Assembly: GCF_900109365.1 (NCBI RefSeq)
Contig: NZ_FNZR01000007.1
Span: 186,001-250,000 of the forward strand
Reading direction: 5' to 3'
DNA length: 64,000 nucleotides
Source: Parapedobacter koreensis
GTDB lineage: Bacteria > Bacteroidota > Bacteroidia > Sphingobacteriales > Sphingobacteriaceae
This document shows, piece by piece, positions 27,775 through 36,835 of this stretch (its first letter is position 1; the number at the start of each line of letters is the position of its first letter). Below the pieces are notes generated by a model. It searched no databases. It was not told where the DNA came from and saw only the letters and a list, made by a program, of their open reading frames with translations. The translations under genes and the position numbers were made by a program.

Positions 27775-28005
27775 ATGAAATCACCTATTCAAAGAAAAAA
27801 AAGAGGCCTACTTTGTTTGTTGGTTGGCATCGCGTTAGCAACCCTCCCAATAGCTTATTTGAGCGCACAAGATTATTATGCTTGCATACCCGGAAGCAGC
27901 GGTTGGTGTGTTCCGGCATATTTCCCTAACGATGGAATGATGTGCACAAGTGGCCCTTTCCACAATTGCTCGGGAGACGTCAGTACACCGATATATCCCG
28001 AATAA
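27775..28005 (+). CDS. small secreted four-cysteine peptide
   Basis: The 76-residue product has a basic start (MKSPIQRKKRG), a hydrophobic helix (LLCLLVGIALATLPIAYL) and a signal cleavage site near SAQ. This leaves a mature peptide of about 44 residues. The mature part has four Cys (DYYAC, GWC, MMC, HNC) plus many Gly, Pro and Tyr, so two disulfides are possible. It does not match a family I can name. Its place before a propeller-like protein, a CxxC lipoprotein, a GLPGLI protein and an outer-membrane protein resembles NVEALA-type small peptide loci of Bacteroides, but the NVEALA motif itself is absent. A hairpin after the gene may keep its transcript more abundant than the rest of the locus. 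Confidence 0.7.
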   Translation: MKSPIQRKKRGLLCLLVGIALATLPIAYLSAQDYYACIPGSSGWCVPAYFPNDGMMCTSGPFHNCSGDVSTPIYPE

Positions 28006-28066
28006 TATAAGGAAATTAATCCAATTTCCATTGTTTAGCCAAAGGGGCACTTATTAGAATCAGCCG

Positions 28067-28108
28067 AGGAATGGGAAGCGAAAATTAGGTTTTCTTCCTA
28101 TTCCTTTT
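28067..28108 (+). terminator. hairpin after the small peptide gene (attenuator or terminator)
   Basis: Arms AGGAATGGGAAG and CTTCCTATTCCT pair over 12 bases with one G-U and are followed by TTTT. It is placed between the small peptide gene and the four large genes on the same strand. Partial read-through would give a high peptide to machinery ratio. Confidence 0.6.
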
Positions 28109-28195
28109 CATTGAATTTAGCACGCCTGAAAGTACTGGCAATACGATCTACTTCAAGATACGCCATTCTTCCGTCATATTCTCATATCAAATGAA

Positions 28196-29317
28196 ATGTC
28201 ATCCCTTGACAAAAAGATCTATACTATGTTAAAATACCAATTGTTATTGCTATGGCCTTTCCTATTAAGCCAACTATCGATTCCCACTTCCGCTCAACAG
28301 CTTGTTAAAAAGAATAGTTATACCTTTTATTTGCCTAAATCAAGTGGGTTCCAACCAAACGCTTCCGCTGTTGATCTCCAGCGCGGTGAATATCTGCGGA
28401 CAATCAGCTTACCAAGGCCGAGCTTAGAAATTTATAATTTAAACGATGGGAAATTAAAACAACGCATTCCGGTACAGGCTCAAAAACTAGGTGCGTTTGT
28501 CAGGGTTTCGGACGATAGGCTGTGGATTTTTGATAGCTATAAAAGAAGATACCTTTTTGTGGATAGCAGCGGAACTATCATAAAAGCTGTGGATGAAATG
28601 GATAAGGAGTACGATGGTGAACTAGCCGCGACCTATCCTGATTGGCAATTCAATCCACTAACATTCTATGATGGCAGAATATACTGTGTTTCCGCGCTTT
28701 TTATCTATGATCAAAAGGTTGAACCTAGGTCGTCCCGATTCCAAAACCAAGGGATGGTACGCGTTTTTGACACTCGATCCAATCACGTATCGTGGGCCGC
28801 TACTAATACCATTAAAAGCCTAAAGCACAATTTTGGGTATATCAATCGGTACAGCTATGCACGGGCAAAAGACCACTTGGTCATCTCGCCTGCGTTTTCC
28901 ACCGAACTGTTGGTACTCAATCTCAAAAACAACTATCATTTTTATCCAGACATCAAAGACACGTTATATAACGAGTTAATTCAGCCTATCGCAAGCTGGA
29001 AAAAATATATCTCATTAAAGGACCCCGCAATCTTGAAGCACTATTATACCAATGCGCAATTTGTTGGTATTATGTACGACCATTTCCGGGATCGATATTA
29101 CCGCTTTCTTATCTTACCTAAAAATCGCGCCGGCCAACACGAAACTAAACTGATTGTTCTCGATAAGTACTTGGAGCGGTTGTCGACCCATACGATACCG
29201 ATGCGATATCGATTGGATGGAGCGTTTATCGATGAACATGGTTTGAACTTACTGGATTATGATAAGTATTTGAACAATTATGACCAACTCGTATTTGACA
29301 CACTCTTATTTGAATGA
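28196..29317 (+). CDS. secreted six-bladed beta-propeller-like protein
   Basis: The 373-residue product has a signal peptide; an internal ATG at 28226 gives a neater one (MLKYQLLLLWPFLLSQL...TSAQ). The mature part is rich in beta strands with spaced aromatic and Asp-Gly repeats (GAFVRVSDDRLWIFDSY, NPLTFYDGRIYC). This resembles the six-bladed propeller proteins that accompany small secreted peptides in Bacteroidota. No enzyme motif is visible. A binding role in the periplasm is inferred. The stop is one base before the ATG of the next lipoprotein gene, so they are translated together. Confidence 0.6.
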   Translation: MSSLDKKIYTMLKYQLLLLWPFLLSQLSIPTSAQQLVKKNSYTFYLPKSSGFQPNASAVDLQRGEYLRTISLPRPSLEIYNLNDGKLKQRIPVQAQKLGAFVRVSDDRLWIFDSYKRRYLFVDSSGTIIKAVDEMDKEYDGELAATYPDWQFNPLTFYDGRIYCVSALFIYDQKVEPRSSRFQNQGMVRVFDTRSNHVSWAATNTIKSLKHNFGYINRYSYARAKDHLVISPAFSTELLVLNLKNNYHFYPDIKDTLYNELIQPIASWKKYISLKDPAILKHYYTNAQFVGIMYDHFRDRYYRFLILPKNRAGQHETKLIVLDKYLERLSTHTIPMRYRLDGAFIDEHGLNLLDYDKYLNNYDQLVFDTLLFE

Positions 29318-29318
29318 A

Positions 29319-29747
29319 ATGCGGACATCAATTTTAGTATTAGTATTGGCTTTCAGCTTGGTGGCATGCGAAAACAACGGTTCGATTAGTACAGAGAATA
29401 CCTTAAAAATTGTGAGAACAAGTTTTGAAAGCTTTTTAGAAGATAACGGCAAGTCTAAATCCGATTATACCCGCATTTTGGTGATCCCAAACGCAGGCTG
29501 CACCGGCTGTATTTCCAGAGCCGAATCCTTTTTCCTGGAACAGTATAATGACCAGAAAATTCTCTTTATCTTTACCTTGATATCGGATATCAAGCTATTC
29601 GAATCGGGCCGTATAGGCCCTTACATCAGCAATGACAATGTGATTGTTGACCAACGGGGTCAATTGCCTAAACTAGGCTTTCATTCACAATACCCCTGTG
29701 TCCTGAAAGGTGAAGACAACGAATATATTGCCCTAGTTCCGTTTTGA
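29319..29747 (+). CDS. lipoprotein with a thioredoxin-like CxxC site
   Basis: The 142-residue protein starts at the ATG at 29319 with a lipoprotein signal (LVLAFSLVAC, Cys17). A beta strand then leads into NAGCTGCISRAESFF, with Cys61 and Cys64 at the start of a helix, as in thioredoxin folds. The rest is short for a full thioredoxin domain, so it may be a trimmed version. A disulfide-exchange or metal-holding role is inferred. It is notable that the first gene of the locus encodes a four-cysteine secreted peptide that could be its substrate. Confidence 0.65.
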   Translation: MRTSILVLVLAFSLVACENNGSISTENTLKIVRTSFESFLEDNGKSKSDYTRILVIPNAGCTGCISRAESFFLEQYNDQKILFIFTLISDIKLFESGRIGPYISNDNVIVDQRGQLPKLGFHSQYPCVLKGEDNEYIALVPF

Positions 29748-29756
29748 CGAAAATCT

Positions 29757-30680
29757 ATGATCATGACTAAACGTACGACCTCAGCATTCATGCTACTGCA
29801 CAAATGTTGCCTGTTAGTGGAAATAATTGTCTTATGTACATCGAATGTCCCTGTGTCTGCACAATCTATCCCAGCGGATTCCATCTTATACCAGGTCTAT
29901 TATGAACTAAACCATATTACGAATAAAGACCAGCCAGATTTTATATTAAAAGACCGCATGCTGTTGCTCGTGGGGCAACGGGCGAGTCGATACACAAGCT
30001 ATGACAAACTATGCTTTGGTGCCGAATACCAGCAACGAGTGACGGAGGAGCAAAGCAACGCTAAAATTGGCGATGAACCGTTTAGGATAAAGCTCCCGCA
30101 AAGTCAGTGTACACTCGATGAATATTTTCTTGATCATCGCGCCCAAACCTGTTACGTCGTCGACTACCTACAAGGTGTCTATTTGTATAATAGCGATTAT
30201 CCTACTCAAAATTGGACAATATCCGATGAAAGCAAGGAGATATTGGGACTACCGTGCCTGAAAGCGACAACAACATTCGGTGGGCGGGATTGGGTAGCTT
30301 GGTATACGCCCAAAATCCCGTTGCAATCCGGCCCCTGGCTGCTGCATGGACTGCCGGGCCTGATTGTCGAAGCCAATGACCTTAGCAGGGAGGTCGTGTT
30401 CTCCTTGCAAGCTATTGAGCACCATACGGCTGAAGCCGTTACAAATGATCCGGCTCTGGCTTTGTATGTCGGCGCCACCATCCAATTGCCGACCGATATT
30501 GCCATACCCACACAACGAAAAAATTTCGAGCGAATGAAACAAAAAGCGTTAGCCAGCCCGAGGGCATTTCTCTCATCGTTACCAGAAAACTGGTTTAAGT
30601 TTGTTGATTACAAAACTTTTTTCGGCATGTTATGGATATCCAGACCACCGATCACCAATCCAATCGCTTTGATAGACTAG
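29757..30680 (+). CDS. GLPGLI-family protein
   Basis: The 307-residue product has a signal peptide ending near VSAQ (36) and the family hallmark GLPGLI at 198-203, within WLLHGLPGLIVEAND. GLPGLI proteins are exported Bacteroidota proteins of unknown function, frequently next to outer-membrane receptors with carboxypeptidase-regulatory domains, as here. Four Cys in the mature part (near 86, 118, 132 and 167) could form disulfides. It follows the CxxC lipoprotein by 9 bases and precedes the outer-membrane protein by 10 bases. Confidence 0.9.
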   Translation: MIMTKRTTSAFMLLHKCCLLVEIIVLCTSNVPVSAQSIPADSILYQVYYELNHITNKDQPDFILKDRMLLLVGQRASRYTSYDKLCFGAEYQQRVTEEQSNAKIGDEPFRIKLPQSQCTLDEYFLDHRAQTCYVVDYLQGVYLYNSDYPTQNWTISDESKEILGLPCLKATTTFGGRDWVAWYTPKIPLQSGPWLLHGLPGLIVEANDLSREVVFSLQAIEHHTAEAVTNDPALALYVGATIQLPTDIAIPTQRKNFERMKQKALASPRAFLSSLPENWFKFVDYKTFFGMLWISRPPITNPIALID

Positions 30681-30690
30681 CACACAATCC

Positions 30691-33384
30691 ATGTTCAGCC
30701 GGATCATGTCTGCTTACTTGTTACAACTAGTCACCGTACAGGTTATGTTACTAGTGTCGCTGTCCATATCTGCCACCGCGCAACAAATCTCGTTAGCAGG
30801 CACGGTTAGCGATGAGCAGGGAGTCCCCGTTCCGCTGGCCAACGTACTCATCAAGCAACGGAAAAACGAAAAACTCCTTTACTTCAAAGCAACGGATAAC
30901 AATGGCGCTTTTGTCCTGAATCTACCTAGTGAAACCATACTTACCTACTTCTATTTGGAGGTTACCCACGTATCCTATCGTACGATAAAAATTGAACTCG
31001 AAAAAGGCAAGAATTTTTACGAAATCAGGCTGAGCCGGCAGCGTGTTCACTTAGATGAGGTATCCGTAGGTATAAAGCCGCGCATTAACGCTTCGGGCGA
31101 TACCATCCGCTATGACGTCAACTCTTTCGCCACCCAGCTCGACCGTAGTGTAGGAGATGCCTTAAAACGTATGCCGGGCTTCGAGGTCGAACAAAACGGG
31201 CGTATTCTTTACCAAGGGCAGGCTATTTCGCACCTGTACATCGATGGCGACGATTTATTGGAAGGGAAGTACGGAATCGGTACCCGGGCAATACCGCATG
31301 CTATCGTACAGGGGGTGGAAGTCTATAAAAATCATCAAGACATCAAAGTGCTCCAAGACCGGGTTGTGTCGCGCGACATTACAATTAACCTGGTCATAGC
31401 GGATAAAGCGAAGATGCGGCTAAATGGCGAAGCAAAATTGGGTGGGGGATGGCCTGAACAATATGTTAGCGAATTAAACGCCATCGTATTCAATGACAAA
31501 ATCAAGATGCTGGATGCGCTTAAGGGTAACAATGCGGGCATCGACATTAGGGAAGACCTTCAAGACCTGACAGGCCAAGCGGCTACGAATCTCGAACGCC
31601 ATAGCCAGCCATTGCTGTCTTCCGGCACTGCCGGCGCGCCCAACCTCCCCAAAGCCCGGCACTACCTGAATAACAGCGTGGGCTTATTTGCGCACCACCT
31701 GGTAACTCTGGACGCTGATTGGCAAGTCCGTGCGAACATAGACCTTTTTGCCGACCGGAACAAACTCATATACGACAATCAAAACATGATTTTCGGCGAA
31801 ATGGATTCAATTTCTTTTACCGAACAACTGTATCGGGTCAACAAGCCGTTTTTAACCGAGGGAAGCTTACGTGTACATAAAAACACCAAAAAGACTTACC
31901 TGAATAATTTGCTGAAATTCAATTATTCCAGAGACTACTCAGCAGCAGAACTTAGTGGTGATGAGCAGTTGATTGACCAACGTTTAAAACAACAGCAGTG
32001 GTTCTTTGACAATCATTTCCAATACTTCCCCATGTTGAAGGGCAAGGACGTGCTGAAGTTTTCGGGAAGGGTTGCAACCAATAAGGCTCCCGAGCAACTG
32101 GTGTTGGCTTCTCCGCAGAAGCCGATTGTTGACGTCCCTTCGATGTCCTTATCATGGCTGCGACAACGGGTCACCACGAGAACGACCCATGCCGAACTAA
32201 ATATCGAATACTTATTGAAACCTACGTGGTTTTCCCACCGCTACAATTTGCAGGCATTTAGCGAATGGCAGTCTTTGCACTCTTCACTGAACCCAATCGA
32301 AGGTGAACAGGTTCTTGACGAAATAACTACTGGAAATGCCTTGCAATGGCGAAGGTCATATGCACTCCTAGGAAGCACATATGAGATCAAACGAAGTAAT
32401 TTCACGCTTTCTGCTACCTTACCCCTGCGTTTGCAGCAAATCAGCTACGATGATGCGCAGTTTGCGTTGAATCGCGGACAGGTCGACTGGTTATTTGATC
32501 CATCACTCGAGATAAGCAAAAAAATAGGGCAACAACATGAAGTGGCGGGACACTACGGCTATAGCAACACGTTTGGTAACATGCAAAATATCTATCAGGG
32601 TGCCATCATGACCAACTACCGGACACTGCTTGCCAACGACACGGTATTGCAGCGAAACCGTGGCCACCATGCAGGTTTTGCGGTTAAGCTGGCAAACGCT
32701 CCGGATATGCTATTTGTTAATCTGGGGTATGACTACGCTCATGTAGCGTCCAATGTGATGATGTCTTATCAGGTCACCGAACAATTGACAAGTGTGGTGG
32801 CACTTCCGCTCACCAATAGACAAACCCAGCACAACGCCGTCGCAGGTATCAGTAAATTTTTGTTTTTCTTGGGCGTTAAATCGGGTATAACAGCCAAATG
32901 GTCATTAACAAACGACAACCAACTTGTCAACGATGCGCTGCTACCCTACCGGAATCGCATGTTTTCGTTGAGCCCTGATTTGAATGCAAAGCTCCTCGGG
33001 CGTATAAACGTAGCGTACATAGGTAATTGGTCTTGGCTACACAATGAACCCCGGCAGCGGGGGCTCCCTTTTTCACAGCGATTAGTAACGTTCAGCCAGT
33101 CCGTCCAACTCTACTATTCTCCATCAGCAATGTTGGATATCGGGCTTAAAGGCCAGCAGTTATACACCAAACAAAGAGAACAGGCCAACTACAATTATTT
33201 TTTCATGGATGCCAATGCTCGTTATAAAATCCCAACGTGGCGGATAGTGCTTGAATTTGACCTTTTCAATATCGCAAACATCAAGACATTTGAGTACATC
33301 GCGTTGACAACGAACTCACGGCATAATAATCGCTATCAAATCCGTGGCCGTATGGCACTCGTCAAGGCAGCCTTTACATTTTGA
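30691..33384 (+). CDS. outer-membrane beta-barrel protein with carboxypeptidase-regulatory-like domain, TonB-receptor-like
   Basis: The 897-residue protein has a signal peptide ending near ATAQ (30) and a carboxypeptidase-regulatory-like domain (about 32-115, with LAGTVSDEQGVPVPLANVLI). A plug-like domain follows (VGDALKRMPGFEVEQNGRI, then YIDGDDLLEG). The remainder is a long barrel with alternating aromatic strands ending in Phe (AAFTF). This layout is that of TonB-dependent receptor-like partners of GLPGLI proteins. No clear TonB box was identified. It may carry the small peptide or its ligand across the outer membrane. It is the last gene of the locus. Confidence 0.85.
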   Translation: MFSRIMSAYLLQLVTVQVMLLVSLSISATAQQISLAGTVSDEQGVPVPLANVLIKQRKNEKLLYFKATDNNGAFVLNLPSETILTYFYLEVTHVSYRTIKIELEKGKNFYEIRLSRQRVHLDEVSVGIKPRINASGDTIRYDVNSFATQLDRSVGDALKRMPGFEVEQNGRILYQGQAISHLYIDGDDLLEGKYGIGTRAIPHAIVQGVEVYKNHQDIKVLQDRVVSRDITINLVIADKAKMRLNGEAKLGGGWPEQYVSELNAIVFNDKIKMLDALKGNNAGIDIREDLQDLTGQAATNLERHSQPLLSSGTAGAPNLPKARHYLNNSVGLFAHHLVTLDADWQVRANIDLFADRNKLIYDNQNMIFGEMDSISFTEQLYRVNKPFLTEGSLRVHKNTKKTYLNNLLKFNYSRDYSAAELSGDEQLIDQRLKQQQWFFDNHFQYFPMLKGKDVLKFSGRVATNKAPEQLVLASPQKPIVDVPSMSLSWLRQRVTTRTTHAELNIEYLLKPTWFSHRYNLQAFSEWQSLHSSLNPIEGEQVLDEITTGNALQWRRSYALLGSTYEIKRSNFTLSATLPLRLQQISYDDAQFALNRGQVDWLFDPSLEISKKIGQQHEVAGHYGYSNTFGNMQNIYQGAIMTNYRTLLANDTVLQRNRGHHAGFAVKLANAPDMLFVNLGYDYAHVASNVMMSYQVTEQLTSVVALPLTNRQTQHNAVAGISKFLFFLGVKSGITAKWSLTNDNQLVNDALLPYRNRMFSLSPDLNAKLLGRINVAYIGNWSWLHNEPRQRGLPFSQRLVTFSQSVQLYYSPSAMLDIGLKGQQLYTKQREQANYNYFFMDANARYKIPTWRIVLEFDLFNIANIKTFEYIALTTNSRHNNRYQIRGRMALVKAAFTF

Positions 33385-33417
33385 CGCCCGTAAAAAGGCT
33401 GGCATACAGCACAATGC

Positions 33418-34065
33418 TCATTGCTTAAGCCGCTCTTTGAATACTTTTTTAAACTTCTCCAACTTAGGCACGATGACGTATTGGCAATAGGCTTGATTGG
33501 GATTTAGGTTAAAATAATTCTGGTGATAATCCTCGGCTATGTAAAAGGCTGTATAGGGTTCCAAGGTCGTTACGATCGGCTGATTATACACCTTCTCTTC
33601 ATTCAACCGCCGGATGTAGTATTCAGCTTTTTCTCGCTCTCCTTCATCATGGTAGAAAATGGCTGAACGGTATTGTGGGCCGATATCATTGCCCTGCCTG
33701 TTGAGTTGTGTCGGATCATGGGCGATAAAAAATGCTTCGAGCAATTCATCATAGGTAATGACATCCGGCCGATAAATCACATTGACAGCTTCCGCATGGC
33801 CCGTCCTCCCTGTCGTAACCTGCTTATAGGAAGGGTTGGCTACCGACCCGCCTGTATAACCTGAAATCACCGTATCAACCCCTGCTAATTGCTGGAATTG
33901 CGCTTCCGTGCACCAAAAACATCCGCCCGCGAATGTGGCCGTATCCACCGCTCCACCTGCATTCCCGCCGATCGGCCGGACATAGGCTTGGGAAGTATGG
34001 GTACCTGTAGACTGTAGGCAGGCCACATACAATATGGCACTACTAAGAAAGAATAATATCTTCAT
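33418..34065 (-). CDS. msrA: peptide-methionine (S)-S-oxide reductase, envelope-anchored
   Basis: The 215-residue enzyme repairs methionine S-sulfoxide in proteins. The catalytic Cys49 is in GGCFWCTEAQF, and the family segments GYTGGSVANPSYKQV, HAEAVNV and YHQNYFNLNPNQAYC are present. A lipoprotein-like N-terminus (SSAILYVAC, Cys16) places it outside the cytoplasm, unlike the common cytosolic form. The late Cys in QAYCQYV could act as resolving residue. It is convergent with the outer-membrane gene to its left. No MsrB is fused. Confidence 0.94.
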   Translation of the reverse strand: MKILFFLSSAILYVACLQSTGTHTSQAYVRPIGGNAGGAVDTATFAGGCFWCTEAQFQQLAGVDTVISGYTGGSVANPSYKQVTTGRTGHAEAVNVIYRPDVITYDELLEAFFIAHDPTQLNRQGNDIGPQYRSAIFYHDEGEREKAEYYIRRLNEEKVYNQPIVTTLEPYTAFYIAEDYHQNYFNLNPNQAYCQYVIVPKLEKFKKVFKERLKQ

Positions 34066-34083
34066 TTTGAATTTCCTTCACTA

Positions 34084-34091
34084 CAAAAGTA
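34084..34091 (-). promoter_or_regulatory. possible -7 element (TACTTTTG) of msrA
   Basis: The octamer fits TAnnTTTG on the minus strand and lies 18 bases before the msrA start codon. No good -33 TTG was found. Confidence 0.4.
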
Positions 34092-34163
34092 CAAAGGCTA
34101 TTGGCTTTTTCACGAATAATCCCCAAAATACACCAAACTAGGTATTTTCTCCATAGCAAAGAA

Positions 34164-35162
34164 TTACTCCAGCTTTAACACAATTTTCCCAAACTGTGTT
34201 GAACCGCTCATTTTCTGTAACGCATGCTGCGCTTCCTGCACGGAGTGGATGCTATCAATAACCGGTTTGATGCGATGGTTTTTAACGAACGCCAGCATAT
34301 CGTGGAAGTCGGCGGGCGATCCCATGGTCGTACCCAATAAGGACAGCTGCTTCCAAAATAGCTTGCGTCCATTGAGTTCGGGAATATTGCCTGCCGTGCC
34401 ACCGAAAAAAACAATGCGTCCTCCGGGATTGGCCAAATCAAGGTGATGGGCAAACCCTTCGCCCAAGGCGCTATCGATGATGATATCAAAGCCCCCTGCT
34501 TTTTCTACAAGCTGCTGGGCCCAATTGCCATCAGTATACAGCGCTCCCCCTCTGGCGCCTAATGCAACGGCTTGCTCGATCTTTGGTACCTTGCTGGATG
34601 TCACATACACCTCCGAACCGGCATACAATGCCAATTGCAAAGCCAACGTGGCTACACCTCCTCCCGCTCCCGCCACCAATACCTTATCTCCGGCTTTCAG
34701 ATGTGCACGGGTAAAAAGTGCACGGTATGCCGTAAGACCGCCAAGGGGCAACGCCGCAGCCTCCTCAAAGGAAAGATGCGATGGCTTTTCATATAGATTG
34801 GCGACTGGCACACGTACGTATTGCGCAAATGTACCATCTTGGGGCAACCCCAAGATATGAAATGTCTTTTCTTGAAACGACCCGTGCTCGCCCCACGCAA
34901 TCGAGGGGTTGATGACCACCGCCCTGCCTACCCACGCCTGATCGGCTTCCTCTTCTACCGTTTCAACGACGCCCGCTCCATCCGAACCCAGTATGATGGG
35001 AAATTTTAACCCCGCATATTGGCCCTGCTGTATCCACCAATCCCGCCTGTTGAATGCAGCGGCTCTGATACGTACCAACGCCTCTCCTTTTTCCAGCTTG
35101 GGAATGGGCACTTCTTTTAATACCAATGGTTCTTTGACTCCATTCAGAACGATTGCTTTCAT
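34164..35162 (-). CDS. zinc-type alcohol dehydrogenase-like/quinone oxidoreductase-family protein
   Basis: The 332-residue medium-chain dehydrogenase/reductase starts MKAIVLNGVKEPLVLKEVPI at 35162; a longer frame upstream crosses the terminator of the sod gene and is rejected. It has a GroES-like part (about 25-120) and a Rossmann part with VLVAGAGGGVATLALQLA. The four-cysteine structural zinc loop is absent, so it is probably a zinc-free quinone oxidoreductase or enoyl reductase type using NADPH. The substrate is unknown. It is transcribed in the same direction as the sod gene but separated by a terminator. Confidence 0.88.
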   Translation of the reverse strand: MKAIVLNGVKEPLVLKEVPIPKLEKGEALVRIRAAAFNRRDWWIQQGQYAGLKFPIILGSDGAGVVETVEEEADQAWVGRAVVINPSIAWGEHGSFQEKTFHILGLPQDGTFAQYVRVPVANLYEKPSHLSFEEAAALPLGGLTAYRALFTRAHLKAGDKVLVAGAGGGVATLALQLALYAGSEVYVTSSKVPKIEQAVALGARGGALYTDGNWAQQLVEKAGGFDIIIDSALGEGFAHHLDLANPGGRIVFFGGTAGNIPELNGRKLFWKQLSLLGTTMGSPADFHDMLAFVKNHRIKPVIDSIHSVQEAQHALQKMSGSTQFGKIVLKLE

Positions 35163-35190
35163 TAGTTGAGATTTGAGACACCAGATGCCA

Positions 35191-35233
35191 GCAAAAAAGC
35201 GGCTTATGCATATACATATGGCCGCTTTTTTGC
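35191..35233 (-). terminator. intrinsic terminator after the superoxide dismutase gene
   Basis: Arms GCAAAAAAGCGGC and GCCGCTTTTTTGC flank a 17-base loop. On the minus strand the hairpin is followed by a T run and ends the sod transcript before the oxidoreductase gene. The symmetric A/T runs could let it work in both directions. Confidence 0.85.
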
Positions 35234-35307
35234 TAATATTGCCCCGCACTACAGCTGCTACATCTCGTCATGTCTGCCGTAGTCACCGGACATGTGATAT
35301 TCAGCTT

Positions 35308-35916
35308 TTATTTCGCATCTGCGTAGCGCTTGGCTACTGCATTCCAGTCGATGACATTGAAAATAGCCTCCAAATAGGCGGGGCGCTTATTTTGATAATT
35401 CAGGTAATAAGCATGTTCCCACACATCAATACCCAATATCGGCGTGCCCTTCACCTCGGCGATATCAAACAATGGGTTATCCTGATTGGCAGTGGAGGTT
35501 ACCTGCAATTTGCCGGAACCATCTACCACTAACCAAGCCCAGCCCGAGCCGAAACGGGTGGCACCAGCTTCCTGCAATTTCTTTTTCAGTTCGTCAAATG
35601 AACCGAAAGCTTCATCGATAGCGGCCGCCAAATCGCCGGTGGGGGCTCCCCCGCCATTCGACGACAGGATGGTCCAAAATAAAGAGTGGTTATAGTGCCC
35701 ACCTCCATTGTTGCGTACCGCAGCGGGATATTTTGAAATGGTTGCACAGATTTCTTCAATGGAAAGGTTTTCCGCATCCGTGCCCGCAATGGCTTTATTC
35801 AAATTGTCTACATAAGCTTGGTGGTGTTTACCATGATGGATTTCCATGGTTTCCTTATCGATATGAGGTTCCAATGCATCGGTGGCGTAAGGTAACGCCG
35901 GTAATTCAAAAGCCAT
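35308..35916 (-). CDS. sodA: superoxide dismutase, Fe/Mn family (Mn-type residues)
   Basis: The 202-residue enzyme converts superoxide to hydrogen peroxide and oxygen. The metal ligands are His27, His77, Asp164 and His168 ([11 protein letters not shown]). GGGHYNH at 71-77 and Gln145-Asp146 (NQDNPLF) are the residues usual in manganese enzymes; iron enzymes usually place the glutamine at the first site. A cambialistic enzyme is not excluded. No signal peptide is present. A promoter-like element is seen at 35959-35966 and a terminator follows the gene. Confidence 0.95.
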   Translation of the reverse strand: MAFELPALPYATDALEPHIDKETMEIHHGKHHQAYVDNLNKAIAGTDAENLSIEEICATISKYPAAVRNNGGGHYNHSLFWTILSSNGGGAPTGDLAAAIDEAFGSFDELKKKLQEAGATRFGSGWAWLVVDGSGKLQVTSTANQDNPLFDIAEVKGTPILGIDVWEHAYYLNYQNKRPAYLEAIFNVIDWNAVAKRYADAK

Positions 35917-35958
35917 AATATGTATTGTTTTAAATTAAAAATTAGTTAATGTGTTGGA

Positions 35959-35966
35959 CAAATATA
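35959..35966 (-). promoter_or_regulatory. possible -7 element (TATATTTG) of the sod gene
   Basis: The octamer fits TAnnTTTG on the minus strand, 42 bases before the sod start codon. The -33 region is weak. Confidence 0.45.
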
Positions 35967-36010
35967 ACGATTATCAACCCAATTTTGTTTACCGAAATAT
36001 TAACGCTTGA

Positions 36011-36484
36011 TTACTTATTCCGTTTATTACGGAAAAATGACGTTACAAGTGCTGCGCATTCGTTTTCCAAAACGCCGCTTATCACTGTTGTTTTGGGGTG
36101 TAATAAGTCATTACCATGAATTGAAAATCCCCTTTTTCGATCGTTCGCTCCAAAAACGATACGGGTAATCTGCGTCCAGTAGGCCGCCCCTGCGCACATC
36201 ACACAAGGCTCGATGGTCACATACAATGTACAATCTTGCAAATATTTCCCACCAATGTAATTGGCTGCTGCCGTAAAGGCTTGCATCTCTGCATGCGCGG
36301 TGACATCATTCAACCGCTCCGTCAGATTATGCCCGCGTCCGATGATTTTTCCGTTGCATACAATCACGGCGCCGATGGGCACTTCGTCCTGATCCAGGGC
36401 CTTCTGTGCCTCTTTTAATGCTTCTTTCATGTAGATCTCGTCAGAGACGGCGTCGCTCGCATCTTCAAAGTTGATGTATTTCAT
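36011..36484 (-). CDS. tadA: tRNA adenosine(34) deaminase / nucleoside deaminase
   Basis: The 157-residue zinc enzyme changes adenosine to inosine at the wobble position of tRNA-Arg(ACG). The zinc site is His64 with catalytic Glu66 (HAEMQAF) and Cys94/Cys97 (PCVMCAG). The length and ARERN-like helix fit TadA, although a guanine or cytosine deaminase cannot be excluded by motif alone. It follows the csaA-like gene by 7 bases in a three-gene minus-strand operon. Confidence 0.9.
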   Translation of the reverse strand: MKYINFEDASDAVSDEIYMKEALKEAQKALDQDEVPIGAVIVCNGKIIGRGHNLTERLNDVTAHAEMQAFTAAANYIGGKYLQDCTLYVTIEPCVMCAGAAYWTQITRIVFGANDRKRGFSIHGNDLLHPKTTVISGVLENECAALVTSFFRNKRNK

Positions 36485-36491
36485 TTGATAG

Positions 36492-36830
36492 TTAAATCAA
36501 CTTGGTTCCATTGGGTACCCGGCGCTCGATGGCACTGAGTACAATATCACCGTTTTCATCGGCAAAGCCGGTAATCAAACATTCTGACATAAAATCAGCA
36601 ATCTGCTTCTTCGGAAAATTGACCACGCCGATTATTTGCTTGCCAATCAATTCGTCTTTGCTGTAATGTTTCGTAATTTGTGCGCTGCTTTGGCGGACAC
36701 CTATCACCTCGCCAAAATCAACGCGAAGTTTGTAAGCTGGTTTCCTTGCTTTTGGAAAATCTGCAACATCGATGATAGTACCCACACGCAGCTCCACTTT
36801 CTCAAAGTCCTGCCAAGCTATTTCTTCCAT
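36492..36830 (-). CDS. csaA: tRNA-binding domain protein, CsaA type
   Basis: The 112-residue protein is a single OB-fold tRNA-binding domain. FEKVELRVGTIIDVADFPKA is the typical start, followed by ITKHYSKDELIGKQIIGVVNFPKKQI. CsaA is described as a secretion-related chaperone, and the fold binds tRNA in related proteins. It lies between the 71-residue protein gene and tadA with gaps of 5 and 7 bases, so the three are co-transcribed. Confidence 0.93.
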   Translation of the reverse strand: MEEIAWQDFEKVELRVGTIIDVADFPKARKPAYKLRVDFGEVIGVRQSSAQITKHYSKDELIGKQIIGVVNFPKKQIADFMSECLITGFADENGDIVLSAIERRVPNGTKLI

Positions 36831-36835
36831 AATGC

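Noticed and set aside
35163-35249. 29 additional N-terminal residues for the zinc-type oxidoreductase
   Set aside because: They run through the sod terminator hairpin, and MKAIVLNGV at 35162 is the family start.
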